A DNA stretch of 49,891 bases from Promethearchaeota archaeon. GTDB taxonomy: Archaea; Asgardarchaeota; Lokiarchaeia; Sigyniarchaeales; SOKP01. The position numbers were made by a program, and so were the translations under genes. The notes below the pieces were generated by a model. It did no database searches. It was not told the origin of the DNA and saw only the letters and a program-made list of their open reading frames with translations. Shown here piece after piece: positions 17,933 through 26,538 of this stretch (position 1 is the stretch's first letter; each line of letters starts with the position of its first letter). Location: NCBI GenBank assembly GCA_016839765.1, contig JAEOTP010000012.1:1-49891 (forward strand), given 5' to 3'.

Positions 17933-19288
17933 ATGTTAGAAGATAAAAAAAAGGATCAGGCAAAAATTGTTTATCCAGAAGCTTTAATTACTACTGACCA
18001 AATTGAAGTTTCTAGAATTGTAGAGAAAGAAATACTAATTGAAACTAACCCATTTGAAATGGCAAAAAAACAAATCGATATTGTTGCTGAAAAGATAGGA
18101 TTAGATCCAAATATAAGGGAATATCTCAAAAGAGTGGAACGCTCATTAATTGTATCAATTCCAATTATGATGGATAATGGCTCTTTAAAGATATTTGAAG
18201 GATATCGGGTACATCATTCTACTGTTAGAGGTCCTGGAAAAGGTGGTATTAGGTATTCACCAGATGTCTATTTGGATGAAATTAAAGCTTTAGCCACATG
18301 GATGACATTTAAATGTAGTCTTTTAAATTTGCCTTTAGGTGGGGCAAAAGGGGGAGTTTGCGTAGACCCTCGAAAGTTATCAGAGGGAGAATTAGAGCGT
18401 CTAACTCGGAGATATACTGCTGAAATTATAAATGTTATAGGCCCAGATATAGATATTCCCGCTCCAGATATTAATACAGGTCCTCAAATTATGGCTTGGA
18501 TTATGGACACCTATTCTATGCATAAAGGGAGAGCTATTCCTGGAGTAGTGACAGGAAAACCAATAGAAATAGGAGGTTCAGTTGGGAGAGAAACTGCAAC
18601 TGGAATGGGTTTATTTTATGTTCTCGAAGCTTTGTGCAATAAAATAAATATAGATCTAAAAACCCAGAATATTGTTGTTCAAGGATTTGGCAATGTTGGG
18701 GGTAATATTGCTAATATTTTACATGAGAAAGGTTGTAATATTATCGCTGTCTCGGACATTACTGGAGGTTTATACGCCAAAAGTGGATTAAATATAAAAG
18801 AGTTATTAGAATGGAGAGATAGAAATAATTATCTAAAAGATTTTCAAAATAAAAATTATAAATTTATCACTAATGAAGATATACTCACGATTAAATGTGA
18901 TATTTTAATCCCAGCAGCAATAGAAAACCAAATAACACAATCAAATGCTTATAATATTAATTGTAAAATTATATTAGAAGGTGCTAATGGACCAACTACT
19001 CCAAAAGCAGATGGTATTTTGAAAAAACGGGGAATTATTGTTGTACCTGATATTCTTGCTAATGCTGGAGGTGTATGTGTCTCATATTTCGAGTATATTC
19101 AAGATATCCATAGCTATTTTTGGAATTTAAACAGGATTAATCAAGAACTAGAAAATATTCTTGTTGAGGCATTTGAAGATGTTTACAGTTTATCTAAAGA
19201 AAAATTTGTCACTCTGCGTACAGCTGCATACATGATTGCTATTTTGAAATTAGCTAAGGCAATCGAATTAAGAGGTATATTCCCATAA
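17933..19288 (+). CDS. gdhA: Glutamate dehydrogenase (Glu/Leu/Phe/Val family), paralog A
   Basis: NAD(P)-dependent interconversion of glutamate and 2-oxoglutarate plus ammonium. Seen: the dimerisation segment, GPGKGGIRYSP, catalytic-lysine motif PLGGAKGG (K139), APDINTGPQIMAWIMD, Rossmann site QGFGNVGGN, and the GANGPTTPKAD and ILANAGGVCVSYFEYIQD blocks. It is 451 aa with about 37 extra N-terminal residues compared with paralog C at 26539. Those residues are Lys/Glu-rich and not family-like. Large blocks are nearly identical in DNA to paralog C, including synonymous sites, suggesting recent duplication or gene conversion. The promoter carries three palindromes shared in form with two Lrp-type regulator genes, so nitrogen or amino-acid control is likely. 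Confidence 0.92.
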   Translation: MLEDKKKDQAKIVYPEALITTDQIEVSRIVEKEILIETNPFEMAKKQIDIVAEKIGLDPNIREYLKRVERSLIVSIPIMMDNGSLKIFEGYRVHHSTVRGPGKGGIRYSPDVYLDEIKALATWMTFKCSLLNLPLGGAKGGVCVDPRKLSEGELERLTRRYTAEIINVIGPDIDIPAPDINTGPQIMAWIMDTYSMHKGRAIPGVVTGKPIEIGGSVGRETATGMGLFYVLEALCNKINIDLKTQNIVVQGFGNVGGNIANILHEKGCNIIAVSDITGGLYAKSGLNIKELLEWRDRNNYLKDFQNKNYKFITNEDILTIKCDILIPAAIENQITQSNAYNINCKIILEGANGPTTPKADGILKKRGIIVVPDILANAGGVCVSYFEYIQDIHSYFWNLNRINQELENILVEAFEDVYSLSKEKFVTLRTAAYMIAILKLAKAIELRGIFP

Positions 19289-19308
19289 TTTATCCTCTGG
19301 GTGATTTA

Positions 19309-19503
19309 ATGTCAACCAAAAATATATTAAAATCTGAAAATGATAAGAATAGTAAATATCCAGCAAAATATGAGGGATTTCTTAAACTCAAAAATGGAAA
19401 GAAATTATTAACAAGGCCTGTAAAACTTAATGATGAAAGAATGGTTCAGGAGTTGCATTTTTCCTTAGATAAACAAGAAAATGCTTCTGTATCTATTAGA
19501 TAG
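19309..19503 (+). pseudogene. Truncated GNAT acetyltransferase N-terminus
   Basis: A 64-residue frame starting 20 bases after the dehydrogenase. Its middle, KYEGFLKLKNGKKLLTRPVK followed by LNDERMVQELHFSLDKQ, matches the first strand and helix of GNAT acetyltransferases of the Pat/acetyl-CoA-synthetase-linked kind. There the sequence continues with a Tyr/Arg-rich motif and an acetyl-CoA site. Here it ends with ENASVSIR and a TAG, so the catalytic and CoA-binding parts are missing. A good ribosome site (CTGGGTGAT) precedes the ATG, so a short protein could still be made. It is most likely a decayed gene. Confidence 0.55.
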
Positions 19504-19749
19504 GAAATCTTTAGTTTAATTTTTAAAACTTTAAAGGAGGTTGGACAAAATATTCAAAGAAAACCACGAGAAGCATTCTAATAAAAAAATTTGTAATTTA
19601 GATAATCTACAAAATAATTCAAATTCTTCTTTTAAACAAAATAATAGTATGGATGCAAAAATAAAACATAGAAAAAGAAGAGAAGGAGATTAGAAATTGA
19701 TTTGTTTAAAAAAAAAGAACTTACTTATTCCGAGAAATTCATAACAATT
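19504..19749 (+). other. Gap with a doubtful Lys/Asn-rich short frame
   Basis: A strong AAAGGAGG (19533-19540) abuts a TTG that opens a 50-codon Lys/Asn/Ser-rich frame (19541-19693). The spacing is zero, the composition is that of AT-rich junk, and no family is recognised. It may be the remains of the truncated acetyltransferase region. Confidence 0.2.
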
Positions 19750-20652
19750 TTAAACTTTTTTTTGAATTTTAAATTTTACTTTGTGAGTCATTTTATAAAG
19801 ATCTATAAAACTTGACACATTAATTGGGTGTTGAATTCCATCTAATGTTTTAATTTCATCATTAATAAATCTCCAGAGATTTTTTTCATCTTTAGCAATA
19901 ATTTTTACTAATAAATTATGATCTCCAGTTGACGATGCAACCAATTGTATATCGTCATAATCGGCTAACTTTTTTGCTATTTCCTCCAATTTCATTGGAT
20001 CGACAGATAAACCAAGAATGGCTATAGATTCATATCCCACTTTAAATGGATCTACGAGAGTATCAAATTTTGTTATGATTCCTTCTTTTACCATATTTTG
20101 TACTCGATTATGAATTGTACTCGCAGCTAAATTTACGTTTTTACTTAAATCTTTATAAGAGATTCTATAATTTTCTTGTAAAAAATTAAGAATTTCTTTA
20201 TCTTTTTCATCAAATTGCATTTTTAGAACTTTATCTGAAACTTTTTCACTTTCAATTCTGTGTCGTTCAATTGCATACAAGATTGCCCGAGTTAAACTTG
20301 GTCCATTAAGTTCACTTTTTACTATATAATCTTGGGCTCCCTTTTGAAGAGATAGTAATGCAAAATCTTTATCATCTAATCCAGTTAAAATTATTATAGG
20401 AATTGCATCAGTAAAACTTAAAACTCTTTCTAAAGTAGATTCTCTATCGCTATCTGGTAGAGTTAAATCTAATAAAATAACATCAAAGTTTTTAGTTTTA
20501 AGATTATTCAAACTTTCAGAAAGCCTAGAATATGCCTCTAAATCAAATTTAAATTCTGCAGAATCTTTTAATAATTCTTTAATAAGACGTACATCAGCAG
20601 AATTATCTTCAATTAGTAATATATTAAAATTCTTATTCTCTATATTATTCAC
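19750..20652 (-). CDS. Receiver domain fused to Lrp/AsnC transcription regulator
   Basis: A 300-residue hybrid regulator. Residues 8-130 form a response-regulator receiver with acidic pocket IEDN, phospho-acceptor D62 (ILLDLTLPD) and conserved Thr and Lys (IILTG, IVKSE). Residues about 148-205 are an Lrp-type HTH (LAASTIHNRVQNMVKEGII), and about 210-295 a RAM ligand-binding domain. Lrp proteins usually sense amino acids, so the fusion would join a phosphorelay to nutrient sensing. A histidine kinase and a second response regulator are divergent from it, and a plain Lrp paralog lies at 22615. The palindrome at 20713-20725 in its own upstream region suggests autoregulation. It is next to the glutamate dehydrogenase cluster. 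Confidence 0.9.
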   Translation of the reverse strand: MNNIENKNFNILLIEDNSADVRLIKELLKDSAEFKFDLEAYSRLSESLNNLKTKNFDVILLDLTLPDSDRESTLERVLSFTDAIPIIILTGLDDKDFALLSLQKGAQDYIVKSELNGPSLTRAILYAIERHRIESEKVSDKVLKMQFDEKDKEILNFLQENYRISYKDLSKNVNLAASTIHNRVQNMVKEGIITKFDTLVDPFKVGYESIAILGLSVDPMKLEEIAKKLADYDDIQLVASSTGDHNLLVKIIAKDEKNLWRFINDEIKTLDGIQHPINVSSFIDLYKMTHKVKFKIQKKV

Positions 20653-20712
20653 CTAAAAATATTTGTTATGGATAAAGAGATAAAATCTTTTTCAATTTTA
20701 TTTTCCTTATTC

Positions 20713-20725
20713 TGAATAATATTCA
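20713..20725 (-). promoter_or_regulatory. TGAA-N5-TTCA operator upstream of the receiver-Lrp gene
   Basis: Perfect palindrome TGAATAATATTCA, 61 bases before the regulator start. With flanks (TCTGAATA...TTCATTTTAAT) it is almost identical to the element at 23256-23268 before the second Lrp gene. The remaining 20653-20989 gap holds the two divergent promoters and no gene. Confidence 0.5.
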
Positions 20726-20989
20726 TTTTAATATAAATAATTATTTTATTTAGAATTTAAAGAGATTCATTTTAATTATACCATTTTTAAGAGTAAAAGG
20801 CAAATTATAATTATTTTTATAAATTCTAAACTGAAATCTCATTTTTTGAACTAGAAAATATGATATTTTTGTTCGCTAAAATTTATTTTATATTGGACAA
20901 TATTCTAATTAATGAAGAATTTTTCCTATGATTTTTTCTCAATCCTTTTTAAAAATTTAAATTAATGAATACATAACAAAATAAGAGAA

Positions 20990-22057
20990 ATGATTGTAAT
21001 GAATTCGAAATTTAAAGAAGAAAGAATGAGATTTGTGATTATTTTAATTTTAATTATTATCTCGTGTTTATTAATTTATTCTATCGAGTTAATACTTAGA
21101 ACTTCTATCCTAGTTGCACATTTTTTCTATTTTCCTTCAATTTTGGCATGTCTATGGTGGAAAAAAAAAGGTTTAATTGTTCCTATTTTTTTAGCTACAA
21201 TACTTATAATTTTTCATTTAATTCTGGATTATGGGGTTTTTACTCTAGAGACCATAAATAATTTTCTGAGAGGCATCTCACTAGTCGTTGTTGGAATAGT
21301 AGTATCATCCCTATCTGAACAAATTTCAAGAAGAGAAATCGAATTTAATGAAATTATGGAGGATTTAAAACGCTCTAACGAAGATTTACAACAATTTGCT
21401 TATGTAGCATCCCACGATCTACAAGAACCTTTACGAGCAATTGTAAGCTTTTCTCAACTTCTAGAAGATAAATATCAAGATAAAATCGATACGGACGGTA
21501 AAGAATTTATTCACTTTATTACAGAAGGAGCAAAAAAAATGAACACCCTTATAAAAGATTTATTATCGTATTCAAGAATCACAACACACGCTCAACCTCC
21601 TAAATTAACTAATCTTGAGATGATTTTACAGGATGCCTTATTTAATTTACACGAATCAATAAAAGAAAGTGGTGCAGTTATAACTTATGATAAAATGCCA
21701 ATATTAAAAGTAGATAAAACTCAATTTATACAGTTATTTCAAAACCTTCTTAGTAATGCTATAAAATTCCGTAGAAAAGAACCACCAAGAATACATATCG
21801 GTTTAAAGAAAATTAATAGTGGATGGTTATTCTCTGTAAAGGATAATGGCATAGGTATTGAGTTAGAATATTTTAACAAGCTTTTCAATATTTTTTACCG
21901 TTTACATACTAAAGAAGAATATTCAGGTACCGGGATAGGATTACCTATATGTAAAAAAATAGTTCAACGATATGGTGGAAAAATATGGGTAGAATCCAAA
22001 TTTGGTAAAGGATCAACTTTTTTCTTTACAATTTTTCCAGAAAAAATTAAAGATTAA
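20990..22057 (+). CDS. Membrane histidine kinase
   Basis: Sensor kinase of 355 aa. Residues 14-110 hold about four hydrophobic segments, so the sensor is embedded in the membrane with little outside the bilayer. A short coiled coil leads to the dimerisation domain with phospho-acceptor His142 (YVASHDLQEPLRA). The ATPase domain has the N-box NLLSNAIKFR, DNGIGIELEYF and the G-box YSGTGIGLPICKK. The SHDLQEPLR type is common in phytochrome-like and archaeal kinases that pair with small receiver proteins, and one such gene follows 12 bases downstream. The divergent receiver-Lrp protein is a second plausible partner. The signal is unknown. Confidence 0.92.
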   Translation: MIVMNSKFKEERMRFVIILILIIISCLLIYSIELILRTSILVAHFFYFPSILACLWWKKKGLIVPIFLATILIIFHLILDYGVFTLETINNFLRGISLVVVGIVVSSLSEQISRREIEFNEIMEDLKRSNEDLQQFAYVASHDLQEPLRAIVSFSQLLEDKYQDKIDTDGKEFIHFITEGAKKMNTLIKDLLSYSRITTHAQPPKLTNLEMILQDALFNLHESIKESGAVITYDKMPILKVDKTQFIQLFQNLLSNAIKFRRKEPPRIHIGLKKINSGWLFSVKDNGIGIELEYFNKLFNIFYRLHTKEEYSGTGIGLPICKKIVQRYGGKIWVESKFGKGSTFFFTIFPEKIKD

Positions 22058-22069
22058 TGGTGTGGAATA

Positions 22070-22516
22070 GTGAATGAATACAATAGAACTAAGGCTAAAA
22101 TCTTACTCATAGAAGATAATGCGGCAGATATTCGGCTAACGAAGGAAGTTCTTCAAGAGAGTAAAATTGTGAGTAGATTAGACGTTGTGAGGGATGGTGT
22201 TGAAGCGATTGATTTCTTAAAGAAGAGAGGTAAATTTTCTAATACTAGTAAACCAAATCTAATCCTTTTGGATTTAAATTTACCAAAGAAGAATGGTTTT
22301 GAGGTATTGGAAATTATTAAACAAGATAAAGAATTAAAAAGAATTCCTATAGTAATATTAACCGTATCTGATGCAAAAGAAGATTTAATAAAAGCTTATA
22401 ATCTCTATGCTAATTCTTATGTAATTAAACCATTAGAAATGAAGGAATTCTATAAAATTATTAACTCAATCGTAGATTTTTGGTTTACGATTGTAAAGCA
22501 TTTTGAGGATGAATAA
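22070..22516 (+). CDS. Single-domain response regulator, Rcp1-like
   Basis: A 148-residue receiver domain of the Rcp1 type. It has acidic pair IEDN (residues 14-17), phospho-acceptor D68 (LILLDLNLP), Thr in IVILTVSD and Lys in YVIKPLEM. The FxxxxxSIVDFW tail is typical of this subgroup. There is no output domain, so it relays phosphate or acts by protein contact. The start is GTG. It is co-transcribed with the kinase 12 bases upstream and so is its probable partner. It could compete with or pass phosphate to the receiver-Lrp regulator (inference). Confidence 0.9.
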   Translation: MNEYNRTKAKILLIEDNAADIRLTKEVLQESKIVSRLDVVRDGVEAIDFLKKRGKFSNTSKPNLILLDLNLPKKNGFEVLEIIKQDKELKRIPIVILTVSDAKEDLIKAYNLYANSYVIKPLEMKEFYKIINSIVDFWFTIVKHFEDE

Positions 22517-22614
22517 ATAGGAATTAAAATAGATTTGCTTTTGTTGATTTGATGATTATATTATGTTAAAAATAAAAAGATTTTATTTTACTACATTACT
22601 AGCTGAAATCATTA

Positions 22615-23208
22615 TTAGACAATTTTGATTGATTGTGTTGATTTATATATATCTAAAAAGTTTGATACGTGAATTTGCGGCTTTATTCCATTTATTGTCT
22701 TGATTTTTATATTAATAAAATTCCAGAGTGACTTTTCATCTTTAGCAATGATCTGAGCGATTATATCATGATCTCCTGATGAAATTGCTACAAGTTGTGT
22801 CTCATTATAGGATGCAATCTTTTCTGCGATATCATTCATTTTTATAGGATCGACTGAAAGACCTACTATTGCTATAGTATTATAGCCGATTTTCACTGGA
22901 TCTATTATAGCTCCAAATTGTTTTATTATTTCCTCTTCAATCATCTTTTTGACTCTATTATGAATTGTACTCGCAGCTAGTTTTAACTTTTCTGATAATT
23001 CCCGATATGAGATTTTATCATTTATTTGTAATATATTTAATATTTTCTTATCTATTTTATCAATAGATTGACAATTCCAAGGACGATTTTCACGATCATC
23101 ATTAAAAATGACACCATGTTCTATTGAAAACCCTTCACAGCTATGATAAATCTTTCTTCCTAGTGAGTATTCTTCTCCACATTTAGGACAAGTTACTATA
23201 ATAATCAA
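22615..23208 (-). CDS. Lrp/AsnC regulator with N-terminal zinc-binding segment
   Basis: A 197-residue regulator. The N-terminal 45 residues carry CPKCGEEY and two further Cys (SCEG, NCQS), a likely zinc or iron site not found in standard Lrp proteins. Then come an HTH (LAASTIHNRVKKMIEEEII) and a RAM domain. Its HTH-RAM part is a close paralog of that in the receiver-Lrp fusion at 19750-20652, sharing GLSVDP, SSGDHD and AKDEKSLWNFIN type blocks. The upstream region has three palindromes of the same GAA-N5-TTC form, consistent with self-binding. The regulated set probably includes the glutamate dehydrogenases (inference). Confidence 0.88.
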   Translation of the reverse strand: MIIIVTCPKCGEEYSLGRKIYHSCEGFSIEHGVIFNDDRENRPWNCQSIDKIDKKILNILQINDKISYRELSEKLKLAASTIHNRVKKMIEEEIIKQFGAIIDPVKIGYNTIAIVGLSVDPIKMNDIAEKIASYNETQLVAISSGDHDIIAQIIAKDEKSLWNFINIKIKTINGIKPQIHVSNFLDIYKSTQSIKIV

Positions 23209-23255
23209 CTCGTTTTTATTAATTAAAATTTAAAAATTCAATTTCAATAAAATTC

Positions 23256-23419
23256 TGAATAAAGTTCATTTTAATCTTCTTCTTAATTTTATACGAATGT
23301 AGTTTCTCTAATATGATATATGTATTTTATAATATTTAAAACTATCGAAGATAGTTCGATTATCATGTCATTTTCCGTATAATATATGGAATAAGACAAT
23401 TAATAATGAAGAATGTTCG
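23256..23419 (-). promoter_or_regulatory. Cluster of three GAA-N5-TTC operators upstream of the Lrp gene
   Basis: TGAA-TAAAG-TTCA at 23256-23268, ATCGAA-GATAG-TTCGAT at 23344-23360 and TGAA-GAATG-TTCG at 23407-23419. All have the same five-base spacer as those before the first glutamate dehydrogenase gene and the receiver-Lrp gene. The rest of the 472-base gap (23209-23680) is AT-rich with no credible gene. Confidence 0.5.
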
Positions 23420-23680
23420 TATAATTTTATAAAAATATTACAATATTTGAGTTGTATGAGTTTTAGAATAAATAACTAATTTTTGAATAGATTTTTTATT
23501 GGATTATTATGTGGAGTTAGATATTTCTAATTTTTTAATCTTTAAATAAATTATTTAGATAATTTTTAGGTTGATATTCTTTTTTAAAAATCATTAAAAA
23601 AGGAGAATAATTTTATAAGTCTTTTCAGTGATGTGTCTTCACGTTTGTATAAATTTGGAAACTTTAGACCGTTTTAAGAG

Positions 23681-24472
23681 CTATAAAACAAATATTTTTA
23701 CAAATGAAAATATTCCAATTCCAATCGCATATACTGGTATGAAATATTTCCAGATTTTATTAGGGACAACTCTTACTAAATAAGGAGCAGAAAGGGCGGC
23801 AAAAAACCCTCCAGTAAATAATGATGGTAGAAGAACAAGATCTATTTCAACACCTCCAAAACTTATTAGAAAAAATGTCAAAATCCCCACAAATGAGACA
23901 ATTGATTCAGCAAACGATACAATTGCAGTGGCGCTTTTTTCATAAACACCAGAAAAAATTTGCCCCATAGTAATAACTGGTCCATATCCTCCTCCTCCAA
24001 TTCCTTTATTAAAACCTGCGATTACTGAAAATCCAATTAGTAGCTTAGGGTGTGTTTTAGAACACTCCATTTTCCTTAATTTAACTCTAATAAACCCTGA
24101 AACTCCCATGAAAATAACTAGGATTGCAACATAGGTTTTAATTACAATATCATGTATTTTTAAAGCAAAATAACCTAGAAAAATTGATATAAATATAGCT
24201 AAACAACCAAAGAAAGCCATTATAAGCCCAATTTTTGTGGCATCGTTTAAAGGACGGAAAGAATAGTGAACATTCTTAAATTCATGATCGAAAAAAGTAT
24301 CTACTAAGCCTGTTATTGCTTCTGAAATTAGAATAGTTGGAACAATTTGAAGAGGGTTATAACCTAATAAGAATAATAAAGGTGATAAAGCTGTACCAAA
24401 ACCCATACCTGCCATAGAATCCATTGATTCAAATAAAAATGCCAATAAAATTATAATTAAGACTAATTTCAT
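23681..24472 (-). CDS. TauE/SafE-family membrane permease
   Basis: Integral membrane protein of 263 aa with about eight hydrophobic segments in two repeated halves. Family signatures are GMGFGTALSPLLFLLGYNP near the N-terminus and the matching FNKGIGGGGYGPVITMGQ in the second half. TauE/SafE proteins are thought to export sulfite, sulfoacetate or other small organic anions; the substrate here cannot be read from sequence. A 51-residue single-span protein is encoded ten bases upstream on the same strand, and the two are probably co-transcribed. Expression could respond to the Lrp regulators next door, but no operator is seen directly before it. Confidence 0.88.
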   Translation of the reverse strand: MKLVLIIILLAFLFESMDSMAGMGFGTALSPLLFLLGYNPLQIVPTILISEAITGLVDTFFDHEFKNVHYSFRPLNDATKIGLIMAFFGCLAIFISIFLGYFALKIHDIVIKTYVAILVIFMGVSGFIRVKLRKMECSKTHPKLLIGFSVIAGFNKGIGGGGYGPVITMGQIFSGVYEKSATAIVSFAESIVSFVGILTFFLISFGGVEIDLVLLPSLFTGGFFAALSAPYLVRVVPNKIWKYFIPVYAIGIGIFSFVKIFVL

Positions 24473-24482
24473 CTATTTAACC

Positions 24483-24638
24483 TTATAATAAAAAGTAAAA
24501 TAACACCATAATTATACAATAAAATAATAAGGCAACAGCAATTTTTATGATAGAACGTCTTTCTACTCTCAATCTTTCTGAAATTGGCTTTTCATCTAAT
24601 TCACGTGCTTCTTTTCCAATTTCCCAACTTTTCAACAT
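24483..24638 (-). CDS. Small single-span membrane protein
   Basis: A 51-residue frame. A charged first half (LKSWEIGKEARELDEKPISE) is followed by a basic turn and one hydrophobic helix (IAVALLFYCIIMVLFYFLL) running to the stop. It ends ten bases before the TauE/SafE-family permease on the same strand and likely forms an operon with it, perhaps as an accessory subunit. Coding looks genuine because the composition switches sharply from polar to membrane-like. I recognise no named family. Confidence 0.6.
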   Translation of the reverse strand: MLKSWEIGKEARELDEKPISERLRVERRSIIKIAVALLFYCIIMVLFYFLL

Positions 24639-24877
24639 TTTTAGTTACTCAACCTTTAATTAAGCTTCATTAATTATCATTATATATAATTAAATATAAT
24701 AATAATTATTTGTTATTTAAAAGTTATGTTTTTTCAACATTTATAACGATAAATATCCATTCAAGAATGTTTAAAAACAGTATTTTATAAGTGATATATG
24801 GTAAGAGAAATATGAATATATTAATAAGAACAAATTTTTATCGAAAATTATTCAAAAAAAAATAAAATTGATATTTA

Positions 24878-24997
24878 ATGCCAAAAGCAAATTATCCAAT
24901 CCCTAAAGGGATGGTTCAAAATAATGAAAAAATTTTATTAAAAATTGTTGAAAATTCTAATATTAGAAAGTTCATTTATAAATATTTAATCCTTTAA
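24878..24997 (+). CDS. Very short ORF of unknown status
   Basis: A 39-codon frame starting MPKANYPIPKGMVQNNEKIL and ending in a basic/hydrophobic helix. The protein-like N-terminus is more convincing than random sequence, but there is no clear ribosome site. It lies in the 3' region between the permease operon and a convergent dehydrogenase gene. It may be a truncated gene. The rest of 24639-25016 shows nothing. Confidence 0.25.
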   Translation: MPKANYPIPKGMVQNNEKILLKIVENSNIRKFIYKYLIL

Positions 24998-25016
24998 TCT
25001 CTAGATTCTTGAAGTA

Positions 25017-26267
25017 TTAAATCCAACCTCTCAATCTCATAGCTTCAATAACCCTATCAATAGAAATCATATATGCTCCCATGCGGTTATGAGTATTGTA
25101 CTGCTTGGCATGCTCTATAGTGGAACGGTAAGCATTTGTCATTATTCGGTCTAAGGCTGCAAATACCTCTTTTTCAGTCCAGAAATATTGATAATATCCT
25201 TGCACCATTTCAAAATATGATACAGTTACTCCTCCGGCATTACACAAGAAATCTGGAATTAAAACTATATCGTTATTAAATAAAATTCTATCAGCACTTG
25301 GAGTTGTAGGACCATTTGCTAACTCTGCTACAATTTTAACATTAACATCTTTTGCGTTTTTCTCGGTAATCACATTTTCAAGAGCTGCAGGAACTAATAT
25401 ATCACATTCTAATTCTATTAGTTCTTCATTAGTAATTTTCTGTGTGCCTTCTAATCCGACAACTGTTCTTGTCTTTTCTTTATGATTTGCCGCCTTGTAT
25501 GGATCAATACCATCTTTATTAAAAATACCTCCTTTTGAGTCAGAAACCGCCACAATTTTACAACCAAAATCATCTTGTAAAATTTTAGCAGCCCAAGAAC
25601 CTGCATTTCCATATCCTTGTACGGCTACAGTTGCTTCAGTTAAATCCAATCCAATATCTTTTGCGGCTTCTCTAATTGTAAAAATACCACCTTTCGCTGT
25701 AGCGATTGACCTTCCAGCACTTCCTCCTAATGCTAGTGGTTTTCCAGTAATTATCGAAGGAGAATGCTTACGAACAATTTTCTCGTATTCGTCCATCATC
25801 CAGGCCATAATTTGGGGGTTTGTATAGACATCTGGAGCGGGAACATCAGTGTAAGGGCCAATAACATCCGCTAATTGCCTGATATAACTCCTAGCTAGGG
25901 TCTCCAATTCCCTATTACTCATTCCTTTTGGATTACAAATAATACCACCTTTCGCTCCCCCTAAGGGAATATCAACACAGGCGGTCTTCCAAGTCATCCA
26001 TGCACTAAGAGCTTTAACCAATGAGGCACTTTCATCCGGATGCCATCTTATACCACCCTTCATAGGTCCCCTTGCTGAGTTATATTGACTTCGAAAACCT
26101 TTAAAAGATTTAATTTTTCCATCATCCATTTTCATGGTAATCCTTACTTCTACAAACCTTTCAGGCTCACTTAATACATCATAGATATCATTGTCAATTC
26201 CTTTTAAATTACATGCTTCTCTTAATTGAGTTTGTGATATCTTAAATGGGTCTAAACTTTCACTCAT
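25017..26267 (-). CDS. gdhA: Glutamate dehydrogenase, paralog B
   Basis: A 416-residue member of the Glu/Leu/Phe/Val dehydrogenase family. It has [11 protein letters not shown], catalytic PLGGAKGG (K106), [18 protein letters not shown], the Rossmann site [19 protein letters not shown] and [14 protein letters not shown]. It is clearly more distant from paralogs A (17933) and C (26539) than those two are from each other. It carries the features of the main archaeal glutamate dehydrogenase group ([16 protein letters not shown]-terminus). It is divergent from paralog C with 271 bases between, which contain near-palindromes such as CGAAATTTTTTTCA at 26315. Cofactor and direction (assimilation versus catabolism) cannot be decided. 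Confidence 0.93.
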   Translation of the reverse strand: MSESLDPFKISQTQLREACNLKGIDNDIYDVLSEPERFVEVRITMKMDDGKIKSFKGFRSQYNSARGPMKGGIRWHPDESASLVKALSAWMTWKTACVDIPLGGAKGGIICNPKGMSNRELETLARSYIRQLADVIGPYTDVPAPDVYTNPQIMAWMMDEYEKIVRKHSPSIITGKPLALGGSAGRSIATAKGGIFTIREAAKDIGLDLTEATVAVQGYGNAGSWAAKILQDDFGCKIVAVSDSKGGIFNKDGIDPYKAANHKEKTRTVVGLEGTQKITNEELIELECDILVPAALENVITEKNAKDVNVKIVAELANGPTTPSADRILFNNDIVLIPDFLCNAGGVTVSYFEMVQGYYQYFWTEKEVFAALDRIMTNAYRSTIEHAKQYNTHNRMGAYMISIDRVIEAMRLRGWI

Positions 26268-26538
26268 TATTTTTTAATCCCTATCCAACTAATTGATTTT
26301 ATAAATGTATTTTTCGAAATTTTTTTCAATATTTCTATATAATGGGTATAATTATTTAAACAGTTTTCAATTTATTTGGGGAAGAAGTTGGGAAATTTCA
26401 GAATTTAGCAATTTCCTAATAGTGATTGATATATTTTATCCATAATTTTTATATTTTATATTATTCTTAAATTTAAATTAACAATTTTCAATATTTTGAT
26501 TATAATTTATTAATGAATTTTTGGAATGGGAGTTATAG

